DNA from: Devosia sp. ZB163
GTDB lineage: Bacteria > Pseudomonadota > Alphaproteobacteria > Rhizobiales > Devosiaceae
Direction: 5' to 3'
Length of the DNA stretch: 64,000 nt
Assembly (NCBI RefSeq): GCF_028613635.1
Contig: NZ_JAQRMY010000001.1
Span: 1-64,000 of the forward strand
Within the stretch, counting starts at the first letter, position 1. Every line of letters begins with the position of its first letter. The notes below the pieces were generated by a model. That model did not search any database and was not told where the DNA came from. It saw only the letters and a program-made list of their open reading frames with translations. Below are positions 39,818 through 51,933 of this stretch, piece after piece. Position numbers and translations under genes: made by a program.

Positions 39818-40576
39818 TCAGGTAAAGAGCGCGCGCCCCCCGGTCACCGACACCGTCGTGCCGGTCACGTAGGAGGCCTCGTCCGAAAGGAGCCACAGGA
39901 TCACCTGGGCAACCTCCTCGGCTGTACCCGCACGCTCCATCGGGATGCTCGCTGCCAGCCGCTGCGCCCGGTCCGGCTCGCCGCCCTGGGCATGAAACTC
40001 GGTGTCGATGATGCCCGGCCTCACCCCGTTGACCCGGATCCCCTCCCCCGCCACCTCGAGCGCAAGCCCGACCGTGATCGTATCGAGCGCGCCCTTGCTC
40101 GCCGCATAGTCGAGATAGGACCCGGCGCCCCCGAGCTTGGCCGCGGCCGACGTCACATTGACGATGCCGCCACCCTTGCCGTCATGGCGGCTCGACATCC
40201 GCCGCACCGCTGCGGCTGCACACAGGAGGGCGCCCAGCGTATTGACCCGCAGGATCTCGGCCATGCGGCCCGGTTCCATCGCGTCGAGCCGCGATGCGGG
40301 CGCGATCATCCCGGCATTGTTGATCAGCGCCCCGAGCGGCCCCATGCGGTCGGCAGCACGGAAGATGTGCTCCACATCTTCCTCGCGCCCCACATCGCCC
40401 CGAACCGCCACCGCCTCCCCGCCATGGGCATGGATATCCGCGCACACCGCTTCCGCCGCCGCGACGTTGCCGAGGTAGTTCACCACCACGCCATAGCCGC
40501 GCTTGGCCGCCAGCCGCGCCGTCGCCGCTCCGATCCCCCGGCTCCCGCCGGTGACCACCATCACCTTGTCGGACAT
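39818..40576 (-). CDS. SDR-family oxidoreductase
   Basis: A 252-aa classical short-chain dehydrogenase/reductase. The cofactor motif is VTGGSRGIG near the N-terminus, NNAG lies mid-protein, and the catalytic triad is Ser in NVTSAAA with Tyr-x3-Lys in YLDYAASKG. The C-terminal part ..GTTVSVTGGRA is family-like. The preference for NADP or NAD and the substrate are not clear. GGAGGAG at 5 bases supports ATG 40576 over the longer frame. It lies between lpd and odhB. Confidence 0.9.
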   Translation of the reverse strand: MSDKVMVVTGGSRGIGAATARLAAKRGYGVVVNYLGNVAAAEAVCADIHAHGGEAVAVRGDVGREEDVEHIFRAADRMGPLGALINNAGMIAPASRLDAMEPGRMAEILRVNTLGALLCAAAAVRRMSSRHDGKGGGIVNVTSAAAKLGGAGSYLDYAASKGALDTITVGLALEVAGEGIRVNGVRPGIIDTEFHAQGGEPDRAQRLAASIPMERAGTAEEVAQVILWLLSDEASYVTGTTVSVTGGRALFT

Positions 40577-40750
40577 GACGCTCCTCCGCTTCGGCACCAG
40601 TGTAGCGCCGCGCTCCGCCGAGGCAAGGCGCGGAATCGGCAGCAAAACCAGCGACGTAGGTGAACCGCCGCTGAACGCGGGCTTCGGCTTTCGTTCAAGA
40701 CGGCGTCCCTAGAAGCGGCGCCATCAACACGCCGGCACCGCGCCGGCCCA

Positions 40751-40981
40751 ATGGACAATAAGATGAACAAGATCATTGCACTGGCGCTCGTTGGCGCCAC
40801 CCTCGGCCTCGCTGTCGTCCCCACCGCCTTCGCTCTGGACAGCAGCATCTCCAAGCTCTGCGGCCCCGATGCCCCCGCGGGCTACAAGGCCCCCGGCGGC
40901 TTCTGCGAGCAGGTCAAGAACACCCAGTCCCTCGTCGAGGACTCAGGCGAGGACTTCGTGGTCATCGTCTACCACGACTGA
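40751..40981 (+). CDS. Small secreted protein, unknown
   Basis: A 76-aa protein with a signal peptide (NKIIALALVGATLGLAVVPTAFA) and a mature part of about 48 residues with two cysteines (KLCGPDAP and GGFCEQVK) that could pair. The acidic end is SGEDFVVIVYHD. ATG 40763 (MNKIIAL) is an equally good start. No family recognised. It is closed by a strong terminator at 41003-41029, which supports a genuine expressed gene between two oppositely oriented metabolic genes. Confidence 0.65.
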   Translation: MDNKMNKIIALALVGATLGLAVVPTAFALDSSISKLCGPDAPAGYKAPGGFCEQVKNTQSLVEDSGEDFVVIVYHD

Positions 40982-41002
40982 TCATCCGTAACGCCGGAAC
41001 GA

Positions 41003-41029
41003 AAAAGGGCCCGCAACGCGGGCCCTTTT
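41003..41029. terminator. Bidirectional rho-independent terminator
   Basis: A perfect 12-bp stem AAAAGGGCCCGC/GCGGGCCCTTTT with an AAC loop. The A-run and T-run on either side make it work in both directions, for the small secreted gene (plus) and odhB (minus). Confidence 0.9.
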
Positions 41030-41051
41030 GCTTTGTCGATATACGGCGCGA

Positions 41052-42371
<1,320 letters not shown>

Positions 42372-42400
42372 CAGTTATGGTCCTTTGCCGCCTATTCTAG

Positions 42401-45394
42401 TTACTTTGCGAAGGCTTCTTCGAGGAAGGCCTGCAGCTGCTGCAGATGCGTGCGCATCAGGCCCGTCGCCGTCGCAGCGGAAGCCGCACGGCCGACATAG
42501 CGCGGCCGGTTGCCCGGCTGGCCCATCTGCTCGAGCACCCAGTCGACATAGGGCTGCACGAACGCCCAGGCACCCATGTTCTTGGGCTCTTCCTGGCACC
42601 AGACGATCTCGGCGTTCTTGAACCGGTTGAGCTCGTCGAGCAGCGCCTTGGCCGGGAACGGATAGAGCTGCTCCAGCCGGAGCAGGTACACGTCGTTGAT
42701 GCCGCGCTTCTCGCGATCCTCGAGCAGGTCGTAATAGACCTTGCCCGTGCACAGGATCACCCGGCGGATTTCCGAATCCGGTGCCAGCTTGATCGTCGTC
42801 TTGGGCACGCCCGGCGCCTCGGCATCGTCCCACAGCAGCCGATGGAAGGTCGAATCCGGCCCGAATTCGACCAGCCCCGACACCGCCTTCTTGTGGCGCA
42901 GCAGCGACTTGGGCGTCATCAGCACGAGCGGCTTGCGGAAGTCGCGCTTCATCTGCCGGCGCAGGATGTGGAAGTAGTTCGCCGGCGTCGTGCAGTTGGC
43001 GACCTGCATGTTGTCTTCGGCGCAGCTCTGCAGGTACCGCTCGAGACGGGCCGATGAGTGCTCCGGCCCCTGGCCTTCATAGCCATGCGGCAGCAGCATC
43101 ACGAGCCCGCTCATGCGGAACCACTTGCGTTCGCCCGACGAGATGAACTGGTCGACCACCACCTGCGCGCCGTTGGCGAAGTCGCCGAACTGGGCTTCCC
43201 ACAGGGTCAGCGTGTTCGGCTCGGCCAGCGAATAACCGTACTCGAAACCGAGCACCGCCTCTTCCGAGAGCATCGAGTTGATGACCTCGTAGCGCTCCTG
43301 ATTGTCGGAGACGTTGTTGAGCGGGGTATAGGCGCTCCCGTTCTCCTGGTCGTTGAGCACCGAATGACGCTGGCTGAACGTGCCGCGCTCGACGTCCTGG
43401 CCGGAAAGCCGGATCGGGTGGCCTTCGGCGAGCAGCGTGCCGAACGCCAGCGCTTCGCCGGTCGCCCAGTCGATACCTTCGCCGGTTTCGATCGCGGCGA
43501 GCCGGTTGTCCATGAACCGCTTCACCGTCTTGTGGACGTTGAAGTCGGCCGGAACCTGGGTCAGCCGCTGGCCGATCCGGGTGAGCTCGGCGATATCGAC
43601 GCCGGTGTCACCGCGGCGCGGGCCCTCGACATCGGCGCGCTTCAGGTCCTTCCACACGCCGTCGAGCCAGTCGGTCTTGTTCGGGCGGAAGTCCTGCCCC
43701 GCCTCGAACTCGGTCTCGAGATGGGCGCGCCAATCGGCCTTCATCCTGTCGACGTCCTCGGACGTCATCAGCCCCTCGGCGACGAGGCGCTTCGAATAGA
43801 GGTCGAGCGTCGTCTCGTGGCCACGGATCTTGGAATACATCAGCGGCTGGGTGAAGCTCGGCTCGTCGCCTTCGTTATGGCCGAAGCGGCGGTAGCAGAA
43901 CATGTCGATGACGACGGGCTTGCCGAAGCGCTGGCGGTACTCGACCGCCACCTTGGTGACGTAGACCACCGCTTCCGGATCGTCGCCGTTCACGTGGAAG
44001 ACCGGCGCCTCGATCATCTTGGCGACGTCGGTCGGGTACGGCGACGAGCGCGAGTACATCGGCGCCGTGGTGAAGCCGATCTGGTTGTTGATCACGAAGT
44101 GGATCGAACCGCCCGTGCGGTGCCCCTTGAGGCCCGACAGGCCCAGGCACTCGGCTACCACGCCCTGGCCGGCGAACGCGGCGTCGCCATGGATGAGCAG
44201 CGGCAGCACGACCGAGCGATCGGTCTGGCGCGTATCCATGAGGAAATGGCCGTCGACGGCCGAGCGCTGGTCCTGCTTGGCGCGCGCCTTGCCCAGCACC
44301 ACCGGATCGACGATCTCGAGGTGGCTGGGGTTGGCCGTGAGGCTCAGGTGCACCGTGTTGCCGTCGAACTCGCGGTCCGACGAAGCACCGAGGTGGTACT
44401 TCACGTCGCCCGAACCCTCGACTTCCTCGGGGTAGAAGGCGCCGCCCTTGAACTCGTGGAACAGGGCGCGGTGCGGCTTGGACAGGAACTGCGTCAAGAC
44501 GTTCAGGCGGCCGCGGTGGGCCATGCCGAGCACGATATCCTTGACGCCCAGCGCGCCGCCGCGCTTGACGATCTGCTCGAGCGCCGGGATCAGCGCCTCG
44601 CCGCCGTCAAGGCCGAAGCGCTTGGTGCCGGTGTACTTGACGTCGATGAACTTCTCGAAGCCCTCGGCCTCGACCAGCTTGTTGAGGATCGCCTTCTTGC
44701 CCTCGGGCGTGAACTTGATCTCCTTGTCCGGCCCCTCCATGCGCTCCTGAATCCACTGCTTGGCCTCGGGATCGGAGATGTGCATGAACTCGACGCCGAC
44801 CGTCGAGCAGTAGGTGCGCTTCAGGATCTCCAGCATCTGGGGGATCGTCGCGTATTCGAGACCCAGATAGTTGTCGATGAAGATCTTGCGGCCGTAGTCG
44901 GCCTCGGTGAACCCATAGGTCCTGGGATCGAGCTCGGGCGCCGGGTCCTCGTCGCGCATCTTGAGCGGATCGAGATCGGCATGCAGGTGTCCGCGCATGC
45001 GATAGGCGCGGATCATCATGATGGCGTGGATCGAGTCGCGCGTCGCCTGCAGCACGTCGATCGCACTCGGCGCTGGTGCCTTCTCGGCCTTGGCCTTGTC
45101 GGCCACGGCCTTCTGCACCTTGACCTGGATATCGCCCCAGTTGCCGTCGAAGGCCGAGACCAGCTCGCCATCGGCGGATCGCGGCCAGTCGCTGCGGGCC
45201 CAGCTCGGGCCTTCGGCATTCCTGTCGATGTCCTGGGGGGCGTCTTCCAGGCGACCGAAATACGAGGCCCATGTCGGGTCGATCGAATTCGGATCCTGCT
45301 TGTAGCGGGCGTACAGCCCTTCGATGTAATCGGCGTTGCCGCCATAGAGGAAGGAAGAGAGCAAGAACTGTTCGTTCTTTTCTTGTCGGGTCAT
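42401..45394 (-). CDS. odhA: 2-oxoglutarate dehydrogenase E1
   Basis: A 997-aa thiamine-diphosphate-dependent decarboxylase of the TCA cycle. It has the N-terminal docking segment FLYGGNADYIEGLYARY, then GMAHRGRLNVL and SVDGHFLMD-type active-site blocks, the ThDP/Mg motif HGDAAFAGQG..NNQIGFTT, and the C-terminal pyrimidine domain (FRMSGLVMLLPHGYEGQGPEHSSARLER). Length and order are standard for the alphaproteobacterial enzyme. The name sucA is equivalent. It lies downstream of sucD after 159 bases. Confidence 0.98.
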   Translation of the reverse strand: MTRQEKNEQFLLSSFLYGGNADYIEGLYARYKQDPNSIDPTWASYFGRLEDAPQDIDRNAEGPSWARSDWPRSADGELVSAFDGNWGDIQVKVQKAVADKAKAEKAPAPSAIDVLQATRDSIHAIMMIRAYRMRGHLHADLDPLKMRDEDPAPELDPRTYGFTEADYGRKIFIDNYLGLEYATIPQMLEILKRTYCSTVGVEFMHISDPEAKQWIQERMEGPDKEIKFTPEGKKAILNKLVEAEGFEKFIDVKYTGTKRFGLDGGEALIPALEQIVKRGGALGVKDIVLGMAHRGRLNVLTQFLSKPHRALFHEFKGGAFYPEEVEGSGDVKYHLGASSDREFDGNTVHLSLTANPSHLEIVDPVVLGKARAKQDQRSAVDGHFLMDTRQTDRSVVLPLLIHGDAAFAGQGVVAECLGLSGLKGHRTGGSIHFVINNQIGFTTAPMYSRSSPYPTDVAKMIEAPVFHVNGDDPEAVVYVTKVAVEYRQRFGKPVVIDMFCYRRFGHNEGDEPSFTQPLMYSKIRGHETTLDLYSKRLVAEGLMTSEDVDRMKADWRAHLETEFEAGQDFRPNKTDWLDGVWKDLKRADVEGPRRGDTGVDIAELTRIGQRLTQVPADFNVHKTVKRFMDNRLAAIETGEGIDWATGEALAFGTLLAEGHPIRLSGQDVERGTFSQRHSVLNDQENGSAYTPLNNVSDNQERYEVINSMLSEEAVLGFEYGYSLAEPNTLTLWEAQFGDFANGAQVVVDQFISSGERKWFRMSGLVMLLPHGYEGQGPEHSSARLERYLQSCAEDNMQVANCTTPANYFHILRRQMKRDFRKPLVLMTPKSLLRHKKAVSGLVEFGPDSTFHRLLWDDAEAPGVPKTTIKLAPDSEIRRVILCTGKVYYDLLEDREKRGINDVYLLRLEQLYPFPAKALLDELNRFKNAEIVWCQEEPKNMGAWAFVQPYVDWVLEQMGQPGNRPRYVGRAASAATATGLMRTHLQQLQAFLEEAFAK

Positions 45395-45553
45395 GTCCGT
45401 CGCGGGGCGTTGACCCCGCCATCCTTATCAAATGCCCGGGAATGCTCGACCGGGCCCTGCGCGCACGGGCCTAGATGCCCGTGAAGTCCTTTGTTTGACG
45501 TTAAGGCGCGGGTCTTTCCCTCCCGCGCCCCGTCATTTCGTCTCGCCTTTGCG

Positions 45554-46462
45554 TCAGCCTTTTAGAACTTCCGCAAGCGTTTGACCAATCCTTGCAGGCG
45601 ACTGCGACACCTTTATGCCCGCACGTTCCATCGCCGCGATCTTGTCCTCGGCGCCGCCCTTGCCGCCCGAGATCACCGCACCGGCATGGCCCATCGTGCG
45701 GCCCGCCGGAGCCGTACGGCCGGCAATGAAGCCGGCCATCGGCTTCTTGCGGCCGCGCTTGGCCTCGTCGATGAGGAACTGCGCGGCGTCTTCCTCGGCG
45801 GAACCGCCGATCTCGCCGATCATGATGATCGACTTGGTGGCATCGTCCTTGAGGAACATCTCGAGCACGTCGATGAACTCCGTGCCCTTGACGGGGTCGC
45901 CACCGATGCCGACCGCAGTGGTCTGGCCGAGCCCGGCATTGGTGGTCTGGAACACTGCCTCATAGGTAAGCGTGCCCGAGCGCGAAACAATGCCCACCGA
46001 GCCCTTGGAGAAGATCGAGCCCGGCATGATGCCGATCTTGCACTCTTCCGGCGTCAGGACGCCCGGGCAGTTGGGTCCGAGCAGCCGCGACTTCGACTTC
46101 TCGAGCCTCGCCTTCACGCGCACCATGTCGAGCACCGGAATGCCCTCGGTGATGCAGACGATCAGCGGGATCTCGGCGTCGATCGCCTCGATGATGGCGT
46201 CGGCGGCACCCGGAGGCGGCACATAGACCACCGAGGCCGTCGCGCCCGTGCGCTCCTTGCCTTCGGCAACCGAAGCGAACACCGGCAGCGTCGCCGAAGC
46301 GTCGAGACCCGAAGTCCAGATTTCGCCGGCCTTCTTGGGGTTCACGCCACCAACCATCTTGGTGCCGTAGTAGGCGAGCGCCTGCTCGGTATGGAACGTC
46401 CCGGTCTTGCCGGTCAGCCCCTGCACCAGAACGCGCGTGTCTTTGTTGACGAGGATCGACAT
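45554..46462 (-). CDS. sucD: Succinyl-CoA synthetase subunit alpha
   Basis: A 302-aa CoA-binding subunit. The Rossmann CoA domain is at the N-terminus ([19 protein letters not shown]). The phosphorylated histidine lies in [20 protein letters not shown], and [18 protein letters not shown] is the subunit signature. It makes or uses ATP/GTP in the TCA cycle together with SucC. It starts 14 bases after the sucC stop. Confidence 0.98.
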   Translation of the reverse strand: MSILVNKDTRVLVQGLTGKTGTFHTEQALAYYGTKMVGGVNPKKAGEIWTSGLDASATLPVFASVAEGKERTGATASVVYVPPPGAADAIIEAIDAEIPLIVCITEGIPVLDMVRVKARLEKSKSRLLGPNCPGVLTPEECKIGIMPGSIFSKGSVGIVSRSGTLTYEAVFQTTNAGLGQTTAVGIGGDPVKGTEFIDVLEMFLKDDATKSIIMIGEIGGSAEEDAAQFLIDEAKRGRKKPMAGFIAGRTAPAGRTMGHAGAVISGGKGGAEDKIAAMERAGIKVSQSPARIGQTLAEVLKG

Positions 46463-46476
46463 TGCTTCTTCCTGGC

Positions 46477-47673
46477 TCAGCGGGTCTTCACGGCGGCGAC
46501 GATCTTCTGCGCCGCGTCGTCGAGGTCGTCGGCAGAGATCACGTCGAGGCCGGACGAATTGAGGATGGCCTTGCCTTCCTTGACGTTGGTGCCTTCGAGG
46601 CGCACCACCAGCGGCACCTTGAGGCCCACTTCCTTCACCGCCGCGATCACGCCTTCCGCGATGATGTCGCAGCGCATGATGCCGCCGAAGATGTTGACCA
46701 GGATGCCCTTCACCGCCGGATCGGCGGTGATGATCTTGAACGCCGCCGTAACCTTCTCCTTCGATGCGCCGCCACCGACGTCGAGGAAGTTGGCGGGCTC
46801 GGCGCCGTAGAGCTTGATGATGTCCATCGTCGCCATGGCGAGGCCGGCGCCGTTGACCATGCAGCCGATATTGCCGTCGAGCGCCACATAGGCGAGGTCG
46901 AACTTCGACGCCTCGATTTCCTTGGCGTCCTCTTCGGAGAGGTCACGCAGCGGCTTCAGCTCTTCGTGCCGGAAGCCGGCATTGTTGTCGAAGCTCACCT
47001 TGGCGTCGAGCACGCGCAGGTGCCCGTTCTCCATGACGATCAGCGGGTTCACTTCGAGCAGGGACATGTCCTTCTCGACGAAGGCGCGGTAGAGCGCCGG
47101 GAACACGAGGCCGGCATCGGTGCGGGCCGGGCCTTCGAGCTCGAGCGCATCGGCGAGCTTTTCGACATCGTCCGTGGTGACGCCCGTCTCGGGATCGATC
47201 GCCACGGTGACGATCTTTTCCGGCGTGTGCTCGGCCACCGCCTCGATGTCCATGCCGCCCTCGGTCGAAACCACGAAAGCCACGCGGCCGACGCTGCGAT
47301 CGACCAGCAGCGAGCAGTAGAGCTCACGGGCGATGTCGGCGCCGTCTTCGATATAGAGCCGGTTCACCTGCTTGCCGGCCGGGCCGGTCTGCTTGGTGAC
47401 GAGCGTATTGCCCAGCATTTCCCTGGCGTTGGTCACGACGTCGGCGACCGACTTGGCAAGGCGCACGCCGCCCTTGGCGTCAGGACCCAGTTCCTTGAAC
47501 TTGCCCTTGCCGCGCCCGCCGGCATGGATCTGGCTCTTGACCACATAGAGCGGGCCGGGCAGCTGGGCCGCGGCGGCCTCCGCTTCCTCGGGCTTGAAAA
47601 TCGCGACGCCCTTGGCCACGGGCAGGCCATAGGTTGCGAGCAGGGCCTTGGCCTGGTGTTCGTGGATGTTCAT
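46477..47673 (-). CDS. sucC: Succinyl-CoA synthetase subunit beta
   Basis: A 398-aa ATP-grasp subunit. It begins [19 protein letters not shown]. The grasp domain has [23 protein letters not shown] and the metal-binding [14 protein letters not shown], and the C-terminal domain contains [15 protein letters not shown]. Length is standard. It follows mdh after 152 bases and precedes sucD, the conserved mdh-sucCD order. Confidence 0.98.
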   Translation of the reverse strand: MNIHEHQAKALLATYGLPVAKGVAIFKPEEAEAAAAQLPGPLYVVKSQIHAGGRGKGKFKELGPDAKGGVRLAKSVADVVTNAREMLGNTLVTKQTGPAGKQVNRLYIEDGADIARELYCSLLVDRSVGRVAFVVSTEGGMDIEAVAEHTPEKIVTVAIDPETGVTTDDVEKLADALELEGPARTDAGLVFPALYRAFVEKDMSLLEVNPLIVMENGHLRVLDAKVSFDNNAGFRHEELKPLRDLSEEDAKEIEASKFDLAYVALDGNIGCMVNGAGLAMATMDIIKLYGAEPANFLDVGGGASKEKVTAAFKIITADPAVKGILVNIFGGIMRCDIIAEGVIAAVKEVGLKVPLVVRLEGTNVKEGKAILNSSGLDVISADDLDDAAQKIVAAVKTR

Positions 47674-47825
47674 TGTGTCCTACTGACTTGCGTTCTGAGG
47701 AACCTGTCCCACCCACCGGGCTGATCCACGCCGGCGGCGGGAACGGTGTCGGCGATGGTGAGGCACGCTCTGTATCGGCGACGCTCCGGGCTACTCGGAA
47801 CGCCTCCGGTTAAGGCTGCTCTCCC

Positions 47826-48872
<1,047 letters not shown>

Positions 48873-48930
48873 CTACCTCGCAATTACCATGCCCTCCCGA
48901 AGCGCCTGCTTCCCGGGCACTTTTGCGGCT

Positions 48931-50064
48931 TCACTCGCCCCGGTGCGGGGCCGCGAGGTAGTCCGCCGACTGCATCTCAACCAGACGTGACACGCAGCGG
49001 GCGAATTCCGCCTTCGTCTTGTCGTCCTGCCCGAGCTCGTCGAGGGGCACCGCAAAGCTCGCCGCGAGCTTCACGCCGCGGTCGTAGAGCGTGTCGACGA
49101 GCAGGATGAAGCGCTTGCTCGCGTCGGTCCTGAGCCGGTTGAACTGCGGCACATGGTCGATCATCAGCGCCTCGTAGGCATGGCTGATCCGCACATAGTC
49201 GCGCGCCCCGAGCGGCTTCTCGCAGAGGTCCGCGAACTCGAACCGCGCTGCCCCCATCGCCGCGTGTGGCACATGGATCGTGCGCCCCAGCGACACCAGC
49301 TCCTCGGGCTCCCCCGCCTCGCCGCCGGTGAGCTTCAGCCACAACCGGTCCATCGCCCGATCCACCTCGGGCCCGGTGCCGAAGTGATAGACCGCCTCGC
49401 CCTCGAACTTCAGGCGCCGGTAATCCGTCGGCCCGTCGAGCTCGACCACCTCGGTATGCTGCTTCAGCTCGGCGATGAAGGGCAGCACCAGTTGCCGGTT
49501 GAGCCCGTGCTCGTAGAGGTTGTCCGGCCGGGTGTTGGACGTCGCGACGATCGTCACCCCGCCCTGGAACAGCCGGTCGAACAGCCGCCCCAGCAGCATC
49601 GCATTGGTGATGTCCTGCACCTGGAACTCGTCGAGGCAGAGCAGCCGCAGGTCCTCGAGCAGCGGCTTGGTCACCGCCGCCACCGGATCGGCATCCTCGC
49701 CTCGCCCCTTCCGCGACTTGCGGAAATCGGCGATCGCCGAATGCATCTCGTCCATGAACTCGTGGAAGTGCACCCGCCGCTTCTTGCTCGTAGGCGCGAG
49801 CGAGAAGAACAGGTCCATCAGCATGGTCTTGCCACGCCCCACCTGCCCGACCATGTAGACGCCGCGCACCGGCTCGGGTCCGCCGAAGAACGACGAGAAG
49901 AACCCGCGCGGCGCGCTCTGCTCGCCCAGCTCGTTCGCCACCCGGTCGAGCGACGCCGCCGCCCGCAGCTGGAGCGGATCAGCCGCGAGTGCGCCGGCCT
50001 CGACCAGCGCATTCAGTCTGTCGGTGATGGGTGTGCCTGCGGGCCCCTTCCGCTGGCTCGGCAA
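48931..50064 (-). CDS. zapE: Cell division ATPase ZapE (AFG1/LACE1 family)
   Basis: A 377-aa P-loop ATPase. Walker A is QVGRGKTMLMDLFF, Walker B is LLCLDEFQVQDITNA, and GVTIVATSNTRPDNLY follows as the sensor-1 region. In bacteria ZapE associates with the Z-ring under low oxygen; mitochondrial relatives aid respiratory-complex turnover. It starts two bases after the stop of the Inh-type lipoprotein, so the two are a unit. Its position between mdh and sdh genes is common in alphaproteobacteria. Confidence 0.92.
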   Translation of the reverse strand: MPSQRKGPAGTPITDRLNALVEAGALAADPLQLRAAASLDRVANELGEQSAPRGFFSSFFGGPEPVRGVYMVGQVGRGKTMLMDLFFSLAPTSKKRRVHFHEFMDEMHSAIADFRKSRKGRGEDADPVAAVTKPLLEDLRLLCLDEFQVQDITNAMLLGRLFDRLFQGGVTIVATSNTRPDNLYEHGLNRQLVLPFIAELKQHTEVVELDGPTDYRRLKFEGEAVYHFGTGPEVDRAMDRLWLKLTGGEAGEPEELVSLGRTIHVPHAAMGAARFEFADLCEKPLGARDYVRISHAYEALMIDHVPQFNRLRTDASKRFILLVDTLYDRGVKLAASFAVPLDELGQDDKTKAEFARCVSRLVEMQSADYLAAPHRGE

Positions 50065-50065
50065 A

Positions 50066-50689
50066 TTAGCCGACCATTGAGATGCCCTGGCCGCCCGCCA
50101 GGGTGCCGATGAACTGGCCGGCGGAGAGGATGAGCGAAGCGACGATATCGCCGTTCTCGTCGAACAGCTGGACCTGGTTGCCCACCAGCTGCCACGAGGC
50201 GACGACGTTCAGCCCCGTGAGCGCGCAGCCCGGCGTCGAGGCGCGATAGCGCGACGTGCCGGATTTGGCCGTCTGCGTCAGGTTGAGCTTGCACTGGTCC
50301 TGACCGGAAACGACGGTCCAGCCGCCGAGCAGCTTTTCGACCGAAAGTCCGGTGGACAGGTCGCGCCCCGGCATCGTCGGCGCACCCACCCCGCCGCCAA
50401 GGGAGAGGCTGTCGGCGCTCGCTGCATGAACGGGCGTACCGATCGTGCCGGGCGCTTGCGGCTGGCCCGGCACAAGCGGCGCCGGCTGCCCGAGCGAAGC
50501 CGGCTGCACCTGCGTGCCCGGCAGCGCATTGAGGTCGGAACTCGCCACCGGCGTATTCTGGATCGGCGTGATGGTCTCGGTGCTGGCGATGCTGCTGGTG
50601 GTCACGCCGCTCGAGGCGCACCCCGAGAGCAGCAACGCCGCCCCGGTGACCATAGCTACGGAAAAGCCCGCACGCTTCGACATCATCAT
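50066..50689 (-). CDS. Omp19/AprI (Inh)-type protease-inhibitor lipoprotein
   Basis: A 207-aa lipoprotein. The lipobox LLLSGC gives Cys24, followed by a Ser/Thr/Pro/Gln-rich linker to about residue 105 and a C-terminal Inh beta-barrel domain. In that domain LGGWTVVSGQDQCKLNL, YRASTPGCALTGLNVVASW and VQLFDENGDIVASLILS match the pattern of Brucella Omp19 and serralysin inhibitors, with the conserved cysteine pair. The role is probably protection of envelope proteins from proteases. It is upstream of and contiguous with zapE. The start could be any of three adjacent ATG codons (50683-50689). Confidence 0.8.
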   Translation of the reverse strand: MMMSKRAGFSVAMVTGAALLLSGCASSGVTTSSIASTETITPIQNTPVASSDLNALPGTQVQPASLGQPAPLVPGQPQAPGTIGTPVHAASADSLSLGGGVGAPTMPGRDLSTGLSVEKLLGGWTVVSGQDQCKLNLTQTAKSGTSRYRASTPGCALTGLNVVASWQLVGNQVQLFDENGDIVASLILSAGQFIGTLAGGQGISMVG

Positions 50690-50913
50690 CGGCCCTGCTC
50701 CGCCAATGGTTAAGGATATATGACCGGCGATACAGCCTCGACGCCGGAGCCGTCAACCGCCAAAGCCCAGCTTTCCTTAGGGGATAGCAATGTGGCGGAG
50801 TTATGGGCCGCAAAGCGGCCATCCCCAGACGGGCGAGCGCCTGGTGCCGCCCCCTCGGTCACCCCAACATCGGCTGTCATCCCTGCCATCACGCGGCCAG
50901 TGCCACCGGGAGA

Positions 50914-51147
50914 CTACCGCTGCAGCATTTCCTTGAGCAGCGCCTCGGCCAGCACCCTGCCGTCCGCCGCCTCATCCTCGGGCAGCTCGATCGGGATGCC
51001 CTTGGGGCCATACACCCCCGCGAGCCCCGGCAAGCCGTCCTCCCCGCCCTGCTTGGGGTGGAACCCATGGGCCTTCAGCGCCGCGATCAGCACGCGGGCA
51101 ACAGACGGATCCTCGATCTCGGCGACTGTCTCGTACAGCTTACGCAA
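50914..51147 (-). CDS. DUF2007-like small protein
   Basis: A 77-aa protein: [20 protein letters not shown], then [17 protein letters not shown] and a helical end [10 protein letters not shown]. The pattern of an N-terminal strand, ALKAHGF helix and an ILVPE-type strand before the last helix is that of DUF2007, proposed but not proven to be a signal-related module. It overlaps the sdhB stop by 8 bases, so it is co-translated with sdhB. The region 50690-50913 downstream has no gene I can support. Confidence 0.65.
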   Translation of the reverse strand: MRKLYETVAEIEDPSVARVLIAALKAHGFHPKQGGEDGLPGLAGVYGPKGIPIELPEDEAADGRVLAEALLKEMLQR

Positions 51148-51922
51148 ACTCCCGCGTGACCATCATCTGCTTGATCTCGGCGATTGCCTTGGCCGGGTTC
51201 AGGCCCTTGGGGCAGACCTTGGCGCAGTTCATGATCGTGTGGCAGCGATAGAGCTTGAACGGATCCTCGAGATCGTCGAGCCGCTCCTCGGTCGCCTGGT
51301 CACGGCTGTCGATCAGCCAGCGATAGGCCTGCAGCAGCACGGCCGGGCCGAGATACTTCTCGCCGTTCCACCAGTAGCTCGGGCACGAGGTCGAGCAGCA
51401 GGCGCAGAGGATACATTCGTAGAGGCCGTCGAGCTTGGCGCGGTCGTCGCGCGACTGCAGCCATTCCTTCTCCGGCGTCGTGGTCGTCGTCTTCAGCCAA
51501 GGCTGGATCGAGCGGTGCTGGTCGTAGAAGGTCGTGAGATCCGGCACGAGGTCCTTGATCACCGGCATGTGCGGCAGCGGATAGACGCTGATATGGCCCG
51601 AGAAGTCGTCCATGCCCTTGGTGCAGGCAAGCGTATTGGCGCCCCCGATATTCATCGAGCACGACCCGCATATGCCCTCGCGGCACGAGCGGCGCAGCGT
51701 CAGCGTCGGATCGACCTTGTTCTTGATCCACAGGAGCGCATCGAGAACCATCGGACCGCAATCGTCGCGATCGACGAAATAGGTGTCGAGCCGCGGGTTT
51801 TCGCCGCTATCCGGATCGTACCGGTAGATGCGGAACTCGGTGAGCCGCGTCGCGCCTGCGGGCTTCGGCCAGGTCTTGCCCGGCATGATCCGCGAGTTCT
51901 TGGGGAGCGTAAGTTCAGCCAT
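51140..51922 (-). CDS. sdhB: Succinate dehydrogenase iron-sulfur subunit
   Basis: A 260-aa electron-transfer subunit of complex II. The [2Fe-2S] ligands are in [16 protein letters not shown]; the [4Fe-4S] and [3Fe-4S] ligands are in [16 protein letters not shown] and [17 protein letters not shown]. All cysteines are present. Unusually, it is separated from sdhA by four unrelated small genes instead of following it directly, although all run in the same direction with very short gaps. Confidence 0.98.
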   Translation of the reverse strand: MAELTLPKNSRIMPGKTWPKPAGATRLTEFRIYRYDPDSGENPRLDTYFVDRDDCGPMVLDALLWIKNKVDPTLTLRRSCREGICGSCSMNIGGANTLACTKGMDDFSGHISVYPLPHMPVIKDLVPDLTTFYDQHRSIQPWLKTTTTTPEKEWLQSRDDRAKLDGLYECILCACCSTSCPSYWWNGEKYLGPAVLLQAYRWLIDSRDQATEERLDDLEDPFKLYRCHTIMNCAKVCPKGLNPAKAIAEIKQMMVTREFA

Positions 51923-51933
51923 GGCTCAAAGTC

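Noticed and set aside
43058-45484. Plus-strand open frame of 808 codons
   Set aside because: Antisense shadow of odhA; low-complexity Arg/Leu/Val translation.
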